Shown: positions 1-7,717 of the stretch, in pieces
Layout of the letters: every line of letters begins with the position of its first letter
Position numbering within the stretch: position 1 is the stretch's first letter
Assembly (NCBI GenBank): GCA_030694465.1
Contig: JAUXYJ010000054.1
Location: 1-64,000, forward strand
Origin: Deltaproteobacteria bacterium
GTDB taxonomy: Bacteria; Myxococcota_A; Polyangia; Polyangiales; Ga0077539
DNA: 64,000 nucleotides
Reading direction: 5' to 3'
Made by a program: the position numbers and the translations under genes
The notes under the pieces: model-generated
Databases searched by the model: none
The model's input: the letters and a program-made list of their open reading frames with translations, nothing else
Told to the model about the DNA's origin: nothing

Positions 1-2
1 CG

Positions 3-110
3 CGCATCCGGTGGATGTTCACCACCGAGCGTGCGCGTCAGAAACTCGGACGCGTCTATCGTCCGCTCGAGGAGGCTCGCAACGAAAGGGCCGCAGAACG
101 GGCCGCGTGA
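3..110 (+). CDS. partial C-terminus, possibly transposase-like
   Basis: An open frame enters from the left edge and ends at TGA 108-110, leaving 35 residues. The visible stretch RWMFTTERARQKLGRVY resembles, from memory, the tail of IS630-type DDE transposases, which often end in FTT-x-DAR-x-KL-x-RLYP. No inverted repeat is visible downstream, and the upstream part lies outside the window. It could equally be the end of an ordinary gene; the assignment rests on one short motif. Confidence 0.3.
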   Translation, partial: RIRWMFTTERARQKLGRVYRPLEEARNERAAERAA

Positions 111-137
111 ACCCTTCACTTTCCCTGCGAAGAGGTA

Positions 138-1664
138 CTAGGGGATCTCGCACAATCCATCGAAACAGACACTTCCGAGGGGGCAGCGGAGTCCGCAGCG
201 GCCGCAATGTAAGCGTGAGCTTGTGACGTCCATCTCGCACCCGTTCGTCGCGAGTCCGTCGCAGTTTCCAAAGCCTACGTTGCATGCGCCAATGCTACAG
301 ACACCTGCGGCACAGCTTGCCGAAGCGTTGGCAAACGAGCACCGGGTGCCACATGCGCCACAGCTCGTTGCGCTGGTGTTGAGGTTGGTCTCGCAGCCAT
401 TGGCCGCGAGTCCATCGCAATTTGCGAAGCCCGCAGCGCACGCGCCCATCACGCACGTGCCCGCCGCACAGCTAGCCGCGGCGTTGGCAAAAGAACATGC
501 TCGGCCGCACATCCCACAGTGCACTGTGCTCGTGGTGGTGCTGGTCTCACACCCGTTGGCCGCGTTTCCGTCACAGTTGCCAAAGCCAGCACTGCACGTG
601 CCGATCGAGCAAATCCCGCCCACACATCCCGCCGCTGCGTTTGCGAATGCGCATCGAGTCCCGCAGGCGCCACAGTACTGCGCGTTGGTGTTGAGATTGG
701 TCTCGCACCCGTTGGCCGCGTTTCCGTCGCAATTGCCAAAGCCAGTGCCACAAGCGCCCAAAGTACAGACGCTTGAAGCGCAGGTTCCTGACGCGTTGGC
801 ATAGCTGCAATTGTTGCCACATGTGCCGCAATTGGCTGAGCTGCTGGCGACATCGACGCAGGTCGCGCCACATCGCACCGCCGGAGCCGTACAGCCGCTC
901 GCGCAGCGTCCCATCGCGGCGTCGCAAAAGGGAGTCGCACCGCTGCAAGCCATGCCGCACGCGCCGCAGTTGCTCGTCGTGTTGAGCTGAGTCTCGCAAC
1001 CATTCGCGCGATTGCGATCGCAGTCTGCAAAACCAGGGAGGCACGTGCCAAGACCGCATGCTCCCGCCGTGCAGACGGGGGTCGCGTTCGCAAACGAGCA
1101 GACCGTGCCACATGCGCCACAATTGCTGATGGAGGTTACCGAAGTCTCGCAGCCATTGCTCACGTCGCCATCGCAGTTGGCGAACCCCGTCGCGCAAGAC
1201 GCGATATCGCACGTTGCGGTCGTGCAGCGCGCAGTCGCGTTGGGCAATGAACAGCGCGAATTGCACCGGCCACAGTGCTCTGTGGAGGTGCCAAGGTTGG
1301 TCTCACAGCCCGGCGCCATGGTGCAGTCGTCAAAGCCCGCCTCGCAGGTCGAGCGACACGTTCCTGCGAGGCAGGCGACGGCCTGCGAAGGCCCCGCAGC
1401 CGGACAGGCAGTCCCGCAAGAGCCGCAATTTTGCAGGTCCGTTTGCGAGTTGACGCATTCGCCGTTGCACAGGGTCAGCCCCGCGGCACACGCGCCATCG
1501 GTGACCGCGTCGAGGGCTGTATCCCGGCGATCGTCGGTTGATTGATCCATCACGGTGGCGTCCATCGCGACGCTGTCTGGCGCGCGCATGGCGTTTACCG
1601 AAGTACAGCCAACAGCACATCCCACCGCCAAAAACGCAAGGACCCCACCGTAAGTTCTTAACAT
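138..1664 (-). CDS. modular Cys-rich (NGCET-repeat) lipoprotein, 508 aa
   Basis: Predicted surface lipoprotein. The N-terminus is a hydrophobic signal with a lipobox-like VGC (Cys16 or Cys20), then an Asp/Thr/Ala-rich linker to about residue 55. The rest is about nine modules of 45-50 residues with the pattern GFxNCDGxxxNGCETxLNT, then HCGxCGxxCxxxNA, then CxxGxC. Each module carries about eight Cys, presumably paired as disulfides outside the cell. The first five modules have the same order and near-identical wording as those of the next gene upstream on this strand (1720-4014), so the two are tandem paralogues that differ in the number of C-terminal modules. Such proteins are common in Myxococcota. 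Function is unknown; adhesion or a structural surface role is a guess. Confidence 0.85.
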   Translation of the reverse strand: MLRTYGGVLAFLAVGCAVGCTSVNAMRAPDSVAMDATVMDQSTDDRRDTALDAVTDGACAAGLTLCNGECVNSQTDLQNCGSCGTACPAAGPSQAVACLAGTCRSTCEAGFDDCTMAPGCETNLGTSTEHCGRCNSRCSLPNATARCTTATCDIASCATGFANCDGDVSNGCETSVTSISNCGACGTVCSFANATPVCTAGACGLGTCLPGFADCDRNRANGCETQLNTTSNCGACGMACSGATPFCDAAMGRCASGCTAPAVRCGATCVDVASSSANCGTCGNNCSYANASGTCASSVCTLGACGTGFGNCDGNAANGCETNLNTNAQYCGACGTRCAFANAAAGCVGGICSIGTCSAGFGNCDGNAANGCETSTTTSTVHCGMCGRACSFANAAASCAAGTCVMGACAAGFANCDGLAANGCETNLNTSATSCGACGTRCSFANASASCAAGVCSIGACNVGFGNCDGLATNGCEMDVTSSRLHCGRCGLRCPLGSVCFDGLCEIP

Positions 1665-1719
1665 CGTGCGTCACGCTACCGAACAGCGCGCGAGCACGCA
1701 ACGAACAGAACGCAGAGCG

Positions 1720-4014
1720 CTAGAGCGTACAGACGCTCGCCATGCATGTGCCTGCTTCACACATGTTGCCGCACATTCCGCAGTGAGCGGTCGAGTTGGT
1801 CAGGTCCGTCTCGCAGCCATTGCTGTTGTCCCCATCGCAGTTACCCCAGCCCGAATCACAGGTGCCGAGCGTGCAAGTACCCGTGGCGCAGCTCGCGCTG
1901 GCGTTCGGTCGGCTACACGCGGTCCCACACGCGCCGCAGTGGGTAAGCGAAGTGAGAGTCGTCTCGCATCCGTTGGCGGGGTTGCTGTCACAGTTGCCAA
2001 ACCCCCCTGAGCAGCTTCCCAAGACGCACGCGCTGCTGGCACAGCTCGCGGCCGCGTTAGCAAACGAGCACGCCATCCCACACGCACCGCAGTGTGCCGT
2101 GGTGTTGGTCAGATTGGACTCGCAGCCGTTGGCCACCATCCCGTCGCAATTGCCAAAGTTCGCAGTACACGCACCAATGGTGCACGTGCTGCTCATGCAG
2201 CTCGCGGCGGCGTTGGCAAACGCGCAGACAGTGCCGCATGCACCGCAATGCATCGGCGCGGTGCGTGTGTCCACCTCACAGCCGTTGGCAGACATCATGT
2301 CGCAATTGGCAAACCCAGCGTTGCAGGTGCCGATCGCACACATCGCAGCGGCACAGGTCGCACCAGCGTTGGTGTAGGTGCAAGGGACGCCACAGCCACC
2401 GCAGTGGCTCGTATCGGTCCGCGGATCGACACACACGCCACCACAGCGAACCTGTCCAGCGCTGCAGCCCGAAATGCAGGTCCGGGTCATGCTGTCGCAG
2501 ACTGGCGTTGCGCCTGAACATGTTGTCCCACATCCCCCACAATTCATCGCAGTGTTGAGCGGGGTCTCGCAGCCGTTGGCCGCTGTCGCGTCACAGTTGG
2601 CAAAGCCCACGGCACACGTGCCCAACGTGCATGCGCTGCTGACGCAGCTCGCCGCGGCGTTTGCAAACGTGCACGCGTTGGCGCAGCGTCCGCAGTTGGC
2701 AGTGCTGATGCGAGTGTCAACCTCGCAGCCATTGGCGGGGTTGCCGTCACAATCGGCAAACCCTGCCGCGCAGGTCCCTAGCGTACAAGTGCCTGCGACG
2801 CAGCTGGCCGTGGCGTTGGCAAACGTGCACGCGTTGCCGCAGCGACCGCAGCTTGTCACGGCGGTGTTGGTGTTGGTCTCGCAACCGTTGACGGCACTTC
2901 CGTCGCAATCGGCAAATCCGGCGTTGCACGCCCCTTGGACGCAAATTCCGCCGGCACACGAAGCCGCCGCGTTTGCAAACGAGCAGCTCCGTCCACACAT
3001 CCCGCAGTGCGACAGGTTGGTATTGAGATTGGCCTCACAGCCATTGCCTGAGCTGCCATCACAGCTTGCAAAACCGGGGTTGCAGGCGCCGATTCCACAC
3101 ACCCTCGCCGAACACGTCCCTGAGGCGTTGGGATAGCTGCACGTGGTGCCACACATCCCGCAATTCACTGGGTCGTTGGTGACATCGACGCAGGTCCCTC
3201 CGCAGCGGACTGCGGGTGCTGTGCATCCGCTCACACATCGTCCCATCGCAGAATCGCACAGGGGTGTCGCGCCATTGCACGCGACGCCACACGCGCCACA
3301 GTTGCTCGTCGTGTTGATTGGAGTCTCGCAGCCGTTCGCAAGGTTGCGATCGCAGTCGGCGAATCCACTGCGGCAAACACTGAAGCCACATGCGCCCGCG
3401 GTGCACGTTGGGGTCGCGTTGGCAAACGAGCAGACCGTGCCACACGCGCCGCAATTGCTGATGGTGCTGACCGAGGTCTCACAGCCGTTGCTGATGTCTC
3501 CGTCGCAGTTGATAAACCCAGCGTTGCAGGCCGAGATGTCGCAAATACCCCCGGCACATCGCGGCGTTGCATTGGCGAGCGAGCAGCCGCTATTGCACCG
3601 CCCGCAGTGCTCGATGCTGGTGCCGAGGTTGGTCTCACAGCCCGGCGCCATGGTGCAGTCGTCAAAGCCCACGGTGCACATCGAGCGACACGCACCGGCG
3701 AGGCACGCGACGGACTGCGAAGGGCCCGCAGCCGGACAGGCAGTCCCGCACGAGCCGCAATTTTGCAGGTCTGTCGACGGATTTACACACGCGCCATTGC
3801 ACGCGATCGTCCCCAGGGGGCAGGTCGCGTCGGGCTGAGTGTCACTGTCCAAGGCGTCTGCCGTGGCATCCATCGCGTCCAGCGTCGCGTCGATCGCGAC
3901 GTTGCTGTCTGGACGCGTGCCCGCGTGCGGGAGCGCACACGCGGCCAAGCTCACGCTCCAAAGAACTGAACCGAACGTGAGTGTAAGCAAAGAGTCGCTG
4001 GTGGGCTTTGACAT
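1720..4014 (-). CDS. modular Cys-rich (NGCET-repeat) lipoprotein, 764 aa
   Basis: Longer paralogue of the neighbouring gene. I place the start at ATG 4014, because the 176 residues further upstream in the same frame are basic, Ser/Arg-rich shadow of the acyltransferase gene and because the ATG begins a clear signal peptide (MSKPTSDSLLTLTFGS...) with lipobox SLAAC. About 14 Cys-rich modules follow a short Asp/Ala linker. Two module variants recur: the common NCDG-NGCET form, and a shorter APxVRCGGTCVD form that follows a GATPxCD module. The module order of the first five copies matches the 508-aa paralogue, so growth was mostly by duplication within the C-terminal half. There are 55 bp between the two genes, so they may be co-transcribed. 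Function unknown. Confidence 0.85.
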   Translation of the reverse strand: MSKPTSDSLLTLTFGSVLWSVSLAACALPHAGTRPDSNVAIDATLDAMDATADALDSDTQPDATCPLGTIACNGACVNPSTDLQNCGSCGTACPAAGPSQSVACLAGACRSMCTVGFDDCTMAPGCETNLGTSIEHCGRCNSGCSLANATPRCAGGICDISACNAGFINCDGDISNGCETSVSTISNCGACGTVCSFANATPTCTAGACGFSVCRSGFADCDRNLANGCETPINTTSNCGACGVACNGATPLCDSAMGRCVSGCTAPAVRCGGTCVDVTNDPVNCGMCGTTCSYPNASGTCSARVCGIGACNPGFASCDGSSGNGCEANLNTNLSHCGMCGRSCSFANAAASCAGGICVQGACNAGFADCDGSAVNGCETNTNTAVTSCGRCGNACTFANATASCVAGTCTLGTCAAGFADCDGNPANGCEVDTRISTANCGRCANACTFANAAASCVSSACTLGTCAVGFANCDATAANGCETPLNTAMNCGGCGTTCSGATPVCDSMTRTCISGCSAGQVRCGGVCVDPRTDTSHCGGCGVPCTYTNAGATCAAAMCAIGTCNAGFANCDMMSANGCEVDTRTAPMHCGACGTVCAFANAAASCMSSTCTIGACTANFGNCDGMVANGCESNLTNTTAHCGACGMACSFANAAASCASSACVLGSCSGGFGNCDSNPANGCETTLTSLTHCGACGTACSRPNASASCATGTCTLGTCDSGWGNCDGDNSNGCETDLTNSTAHCGMCGNMCEAGTCMASVCTL

Positions 4015-4084
4015 GGGATGCTGCGGATGCTCCGTGAAGCGTGAGGGTGGCTGCGTGACTTTGGACGCCGCGCGGCACGATGAC

Positions 4085-5011
4085 CTACGTAAAAATTCCG
4101 GTTCGGGTCTTGAGACCGCGGTTGACCATGCTCTGGATGGTCGAGCGAACGACCGCGACTTTTTCCTCGATGACCGAGTCTTCGTCATCGGGGTCGCCTT
4201 CGAACCACAGCGGCTGACCGAAGTGCACACGGTAGCGTGTGGGCAGCGGCAAGAAGCCGCCTGGCAGAAGCAGCTGCGGAAGAATCGGGAGCGCTGGCAT
4301 TCCCAACAGTTTGCCCAAGCGCTCGAAATTCGCGATCGAGATGTACTGCTCTTCGGCACCGATGACGGCGGTGGGGACAATCGGAGCGCGCGCAGCGAGC
4401 GCGATGCGCATGAAGCCCAACCCAAAATCCGTGAGCTTGTAGCGGTGCTCAAAGGTCTTCGCGATCCCGCGCGCGCCTTCGGGAAACACAAGCACCGCTT
4501 CGTCGGCTTCGAGCAAGCGAATGCAGTTCTCGGGCACGCCAACGATTTGGCCTACCCGAGGAAAAAACGTCGAAACAAACGGCAGAGTCGCGGTCCATTT
4601 TTCGACCATGGAGCGCACGAATCTCGGCCGCTCCGCGTCGAACAACAGCGCCGTCCCGATCGCCAACCCATCGAGCGGCAGTTGCCCCGAGTGGTTCGAG
4701 ATCAACATCACGCGTCCAGCCGGGACGTTCTCGACTCCAAACACCTCGGAGCGAAAGTATCCCTGACAAATCGCACGCGCAGCGACCGCTGCATAGCGCG
4801 CCACACGAGGGTCAAATCCAAACGGATCCGGACCTTCGTGAGGTCCCTGCAGCGCCGCGATCCGCGCGCGGCCTTGTTCACCCAGGAGGTCGTCGATCAG
4901 CGCGTCAGCCTTGGCAGCGAGCCCCGCGCGACCTTGCTGCAACGCCGAAAACAATCCGTCCATGGCGCTGCGGTTTTGACCATCGGCGAGCGGCGCTTCT
5001 ACTTCGTCCAC
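4085..5011 (-). CDS. lysophospholipid acyltransferase family protein
   Basis: 308 aa. Motif I reads NHSGQLPLD (His107 ... Asp114), the spacing seen in MGAT/hemolysin-like members rather than the strict HX4D of PlsC. Motif III reads FPEGARG near residue 175, followed by the acyl-acceptor region (VPTAVIGAEEQY). These are the marks of membrane-associated acyltransferases that move an acyl chain from acyl-CoA or acyl-ACP to a lysophospholipid or related alcohol. The N-terminal 60 residues are helical and family-specific. The start could also be Met17. It lies 70 bp upstream of the 764-aa lipoprotein on the same strand and is divergent from the LD-carboxypeptidase gene. The exact substrate cannot be read from the sequence. 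Confidence 0.85.
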   Translation of the reverse strand: MDEVEAPLADGQNRSAMDGLFSALQQGRAGLAAKADALIDDLLGEQGRARIAALQGPHEGPDPFGFDPRVARYAAVAARAICQGYFRSEVFGVENVPAGRVMLISNHSGQLPLDGLAIGTALLFDAERPRFVRSMVEKWTATLPFVSTFFPRVGQIVGVPENCIRLLEADEAVLVFPEGARGIAKTFEHRYKLTDFGLGFMRIALAARAPIVPTAVIGAEEQYISIANFERLGKLLGMPALPILPQLLLPGGFLPLPTRYRVHFGQPLWFEGDPDDEDSVIEEKVAVVRSTIQSMVNRGLKTRTGIFT

Positions 5012-5134
5012 GATCGTGAAATTAGCTCTCTGGCCCCCTCAAGCTCAACGACTAAGCGCATGGAGCGGCTGAGCGAGTTAGGTCGAGACACCCTTGCCCA
5101 CGCTGTGCGATGCGCGTGATAGAGCTGCGAAGCC

Positions 5135-6028
5135 GTGGAACCCAGCCATAAAACTTCGCTACTTCGCGCAGCGCTTGTGACCCCTAGTGGGCCATCGGAC
5201 ATGGCGCTTGTTCGTGCAGGTTGCGCCCGTGTCCAGGCGTGGTGCGATGTGCGCATGGACGCAGATTGCGACGCTCGGGAGGGTTACCTTGCAGGCTCTG
5301 ACCTTACGCGCATGGCGGTCATCGAGCGCGCGCTCGCTCGCGATGACGTAGATTTTCTCTGGGCATCGCGCGGGGGCTACGGCGCCACGCGGCTCCTAAG
5401 GGCAGGGCGTCACGCGATCGAAGGCTGGCTGCGAGAGCATCCGGTTCCGCTCGTGGGCTTCTCGGACATCACCGCGTTGCACGGGCTCTGGGCACGCTGT
5501 GGCGTGCGCAGCATCCACGGCCCCATGGTCGCGCGCATGGGCGATGGGGGCGCAGTGAGCCCGTCCGATGAGGCAACATTGCGCAGCGTTTTGGCAGGTG
5601 AAACGCAGACGTGGGCGGAGCTTGAGGTTCGCAGCTCAGGCACCACAGAGGGGTTCGCAGCGGGGGGCAACTTGGCCGTCTTGAGCGCGCTCTGTGGGAC
5701 CGTGGACCAGCCTCATTTTTCGGGCGCCGTGGTCTTTCTAGAGGACGTGGGCGAGCGACCTTACCGCGTAGACCGAATGCTTACGCAGCTCTTGGCGAGC
5801 GGCGTGTGTGAAGGCGCTCGCGCGTTTGTGCTGGGAAGTTTCAGCGATTGTGAACCAGGTCCAGATGGACGCACCGTGGCTGAGGTGCTCGATGAGCTCT
5901 TGCTTCCTTTGGGTGTGCCCGTGCTCGCAGGCGCACCCTTTGGCCACGCAGATCGCTGCGCTGCCTTTGCGATGGGTGATCTGGTAAGAGTTCGCTCCGA
6001 GGGCATGGTGCATTTTGAGCCCCGATAA
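5135..6028 (+). CDS. ldcA: LD-carboxypeptidase (peptidase S66, muramoyltetrapeptide carboxypeptidase)
   Basis: 297 aa, GTG start. Serine peptidase of family S66, which removes the terminal D-Ala from muropeptide tetrapeptides in murein recycling. The catalytic triad is visible: Ser110 in the elbow GFSD, Glu203 in FLEDVGERPYRVDRML and His271 in PFGHAD, in the same order and spacing as Pseudomonas LdcA. The substrate-binding stretch ASRGGYGATRLL (about 77-88) is also typical. There is no signal peptide, consistent with a cytoplasmic recycling enzyme. Two genes downstream is mltG, another peptidoglycan enzyme, so the neighbourhood has a cell-wall theme, though 81 bp separate ldcA from ruvX. Confidence 0.9.
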   Translation: MEPSHKTSLLRAALVTPSGPSDMALVRAGCARVQAWCDVRMDADCDAREGYLAGSDLTRMAVIERALARDDVDFLWASRGGYGATRLLRAGRHAIEGWLREHPVPLVGFSDITALHGLWARCGVRSIHGPMVARMGDGGAVSPSDEATLRSVLAGETQTWAELEVRSSGTTEGFAAGGNLAVLSALCGTVDQPHFSGAVVFLEDVGERPYRVDRMLTQLLASGVCEGARAFVLGSFSDCEPGPDGRTVAEVLDELLLPLGVPVLAGAPFGHADRCAAFAMGDLVRVRSEGMVHFEPR

Positions 6029-6109
6029 GCGCACTCCCGCGCTGCCCTCTGTTGGAAGAATCTCGTCACGGCCACGCGTTGTCTCAGCCATGCAGAAGAG
6101 CTTGCCGAA

Positions 6110-6556
6110 ATGATTCTCATCGGAGTTGACTGGGGCGAACGGCGCGTCGGCCTCGCCATTTGGGACGACCCACAGCTCGACGCGCGGCCACTCGACACGC
6201 TCGAGGTCACGCCAGAGTCCTGCGTTGCGCGGGTCGCTCGACGAGTGCTGAGCGAGTCACCCTCAGCGCTCGTCGTGGGCCTTCCGCTTCGCTTGGACGG
6301 TCGTGAGGGGCCATCGTCGCGGAGCGCCCGAAAATTCGCGGCAGCGCTCGCGGCCAAGACCAAGCTTCCCGTTCACCTACAAGACGAACGGTTCACTACG
6401 TCGCAGGCCCACACGCACCGCGTCGCTGCGGGTGCTTGGGGTCGCGAGGGCGTCGACGCACAAGCAGCGGCGATTCTGGTCCAGACTTGGGCGAGCGCTC
6501 AGGGGCTCACACGGAGGCTGACGTGTCTCGACGAAGCGCAGATGGACGACGAGTAG
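6110..6556 (+). CDS. ruvX: RuvX/YqgF Holliday-junction resolvase-like protein
   Basis: 148 aa, normal length for the family. RNase H fold: first acidic residue in GVDWGERRVGLA (Asp7), the VVGLPLRLDG strand (54-64) in place of the common VGLPLNMDG, the DERFTT turn (92-97) and the last catalytic Asp in GVDAQAAAILVQ (Asp116). YqgF proteins act on structured RNA (pre-16S rRNA 5'-end maturation) and were named for predicted resolvase activity. The 3' end overlaps mltG by 34 bases and contains its ribosome-binding site, so the two are probably translationally coupled. A ruvX-mltG neighbourhood is common in bacteria. Confidence 0.9.
   Translation: MILIGVDWGERRVGLAIWDDPQLDARPLDTLEVTPESCVARVARRVLSESPSALVVGLPLRLDGREGPSSRSARKFAAALAAKTKLPVHLQDERFTTSQAHTHRVAAGAWGREGVDAQAAAILVQTWASAQGLTRRLTCLDEAQMDDE
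6513..6517 (+). promoter_or_regulatory. Shine-Dalgarno GGAGG that fixes the mltG start
   Basis: GGAGG lies five bases before GTG 6523 inside the end of ruvX. It decides the mltG start: the frame stays open upstream to 6436, but no other start codon there has a comparable site. Confidence 0.7.
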
Positions 6557-7692
6557 CCGAGAAGAAGGCGCCCGCTGCGCGGCCGTCGACACCGCGCAAA
6601 CGTGCGCCCAAGAAGACTGCACCACGCCAAGGGCTCGCACTCGCAGCACTCTCAGTCGGCCTGGTCGCGATCGCCGTTGCGTACGTGGGATTCTGGCTCA
6701 CGCGGCCTCACCACGGGCGTCGGGGTGCCGTGCGTGTTCAGCTCCAGCAAGCGAGCACTGCCGACGCAGTTGCGGCGACGCTCTTTCGCGAAGGTCTTAT
6801 CGATCGTCCTTGGCTTTTCTCATGGATTCTCTCGATGACCGGGTCGGTCGAGCAGGTCCCGCGACGCACTCTTTTGCTGCGCGACGACGTGTCCCCGAGG
6901 GCGCTGTTGCGCGCGATCGTGAGCGGAGGAGGGCTTGTTCGCGTGGTAATTCCCGAGGGATTTACACGCTACGAGATCGCGCAACGACTCGCGCGCGACG
7001 GCGTCGTGACCTCCGAAGACGCGTTTGTCGCGAGCACCGAAGATCCTGCGCTCTTGCAGCGCCTGCAAATCGCTGGCCCCACAGCAGAGGGCTACCTCTA
7101 CCCAAGCACCTACGACTTCGCGCTTGAGCTCGCTCCGCCCGAGGTCATCACGCGCATGGTGAGCACGTTTCGACGTCGCTTTGACACTACCCGACGCGCG
7201 CATCCGCCCACCGACCCGCGATTGCAGCGACTTAGTCTCTCAGATCGTGACGTCGTGATCCTCGCGTCGATGGTCGAAGAAGAGGCCGGCGTAGCAGAAG
7301 ACAGAGCCAAAATTGCTAGCGTTTTTCTTAACCGAATGACCCGCGCAGACTTCTCGCATCGGTTGCTCCAGAGCGACCCCACCGTGGTGTATGGCTGTCG
7401 CGCGTACCACCCGCCAAGCTGTCCCGCCGCGCCCCGCACGGGGCGGATCCCGATCACGCGCGCCATGCTCGATGACAGCGAGAATCGCTACAATTCGTAT
7501 CGTCACGAGGGTCTCGTCCCAGGCCCCATCTCAAGCCCCGGCACAGCTGCGATAGAGGCTGTGCTCGCGCCTGCGACCACCAGCGCGTTGTACTTTGTCG
7601 CCACCGGCGGCGGCCACTCGGCCTTTGCCGACACCTTGGCCGAACACAACGCCAACGTGCAGCGCTATCTCCGTCCTCGATCGCGCCCCTAG
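6523..7692 (+). CDS. mltG: endolytic murein transglycosylase MltG
   Basis: 389 aa from GTG 6523. A basic N-terminal segment (KKAPAARPSTPRKRAPKK) precedes one transmembrane helix at about 36-59, placing the enzyme domain in the periplasm. LysM-like and YceG domains follow: VIPEGFTRYEIAQRL (142-156), TAEGYLYPSTYDF (187-199) and the catalytic region LASMVEEEAG (248-256), which contains the conserved catalytic Glu, then ASVFLNRM and LQSDPTVVYG. MltG cuts nascent glycan strands and sets their length. The basic N-terminal tail is longer than in E. coli. The next gene begins 25 bases after the stop. Confidence 0.92.
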   Translation: MSRRSADGRRVAEKKAPAARPSTPRKRAPKKTAPRQGLALAALSVGLVAIAVAYVGFWLTRPHHGRRGAVRVQLQQASTADAVAATLFREGLIDRPWLFSWILSMTGSVEQVPRRTLLLRDDVSPRALLRAIVSGGGLVRVVIPEGFTRYEIAQRLARDGVVTSEDAFVASTEDPALLQRLQIAGPTAEGYLYPSTYDFALELAPPEVITRMVSTFRRRFDTTRRAHPPTDPRLQRLSLSDRDVVILASMVEEEAGVAEDRAKIASVFLNRMTRADFSHRLLQSDPTVVYGCRAYHPPSCPAAPRTGRIPITRAMLDDSENRYNSYRHEGLVPGPISSPGTAAIEAVLAPATTSALYFVATGGGHSAFADTLAEHNANVQRYLRPRSRP

Positions 7693-7717
7693 AGACTCAC
7701 TCGATGAGACAAATCGC

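Noticed and set aside
4015..4542. 176-residue N-terminal extension of the 764-aa lipoprotein
   Set aside because: Ser/Arg-rich antisense-type sequence over the acyltransferase gene; a clean signal peptide begins at ATG 4014.
3839..5119. 426-aa plus-strand open frame
   Set aside because: It lies antisense to the acyltransferase and the lipoprotein start; its sequence is Arg/Asp-rich shadow without any family motif, whereas the minus-strand frame has NHSGQLPLD and FPEGARG.
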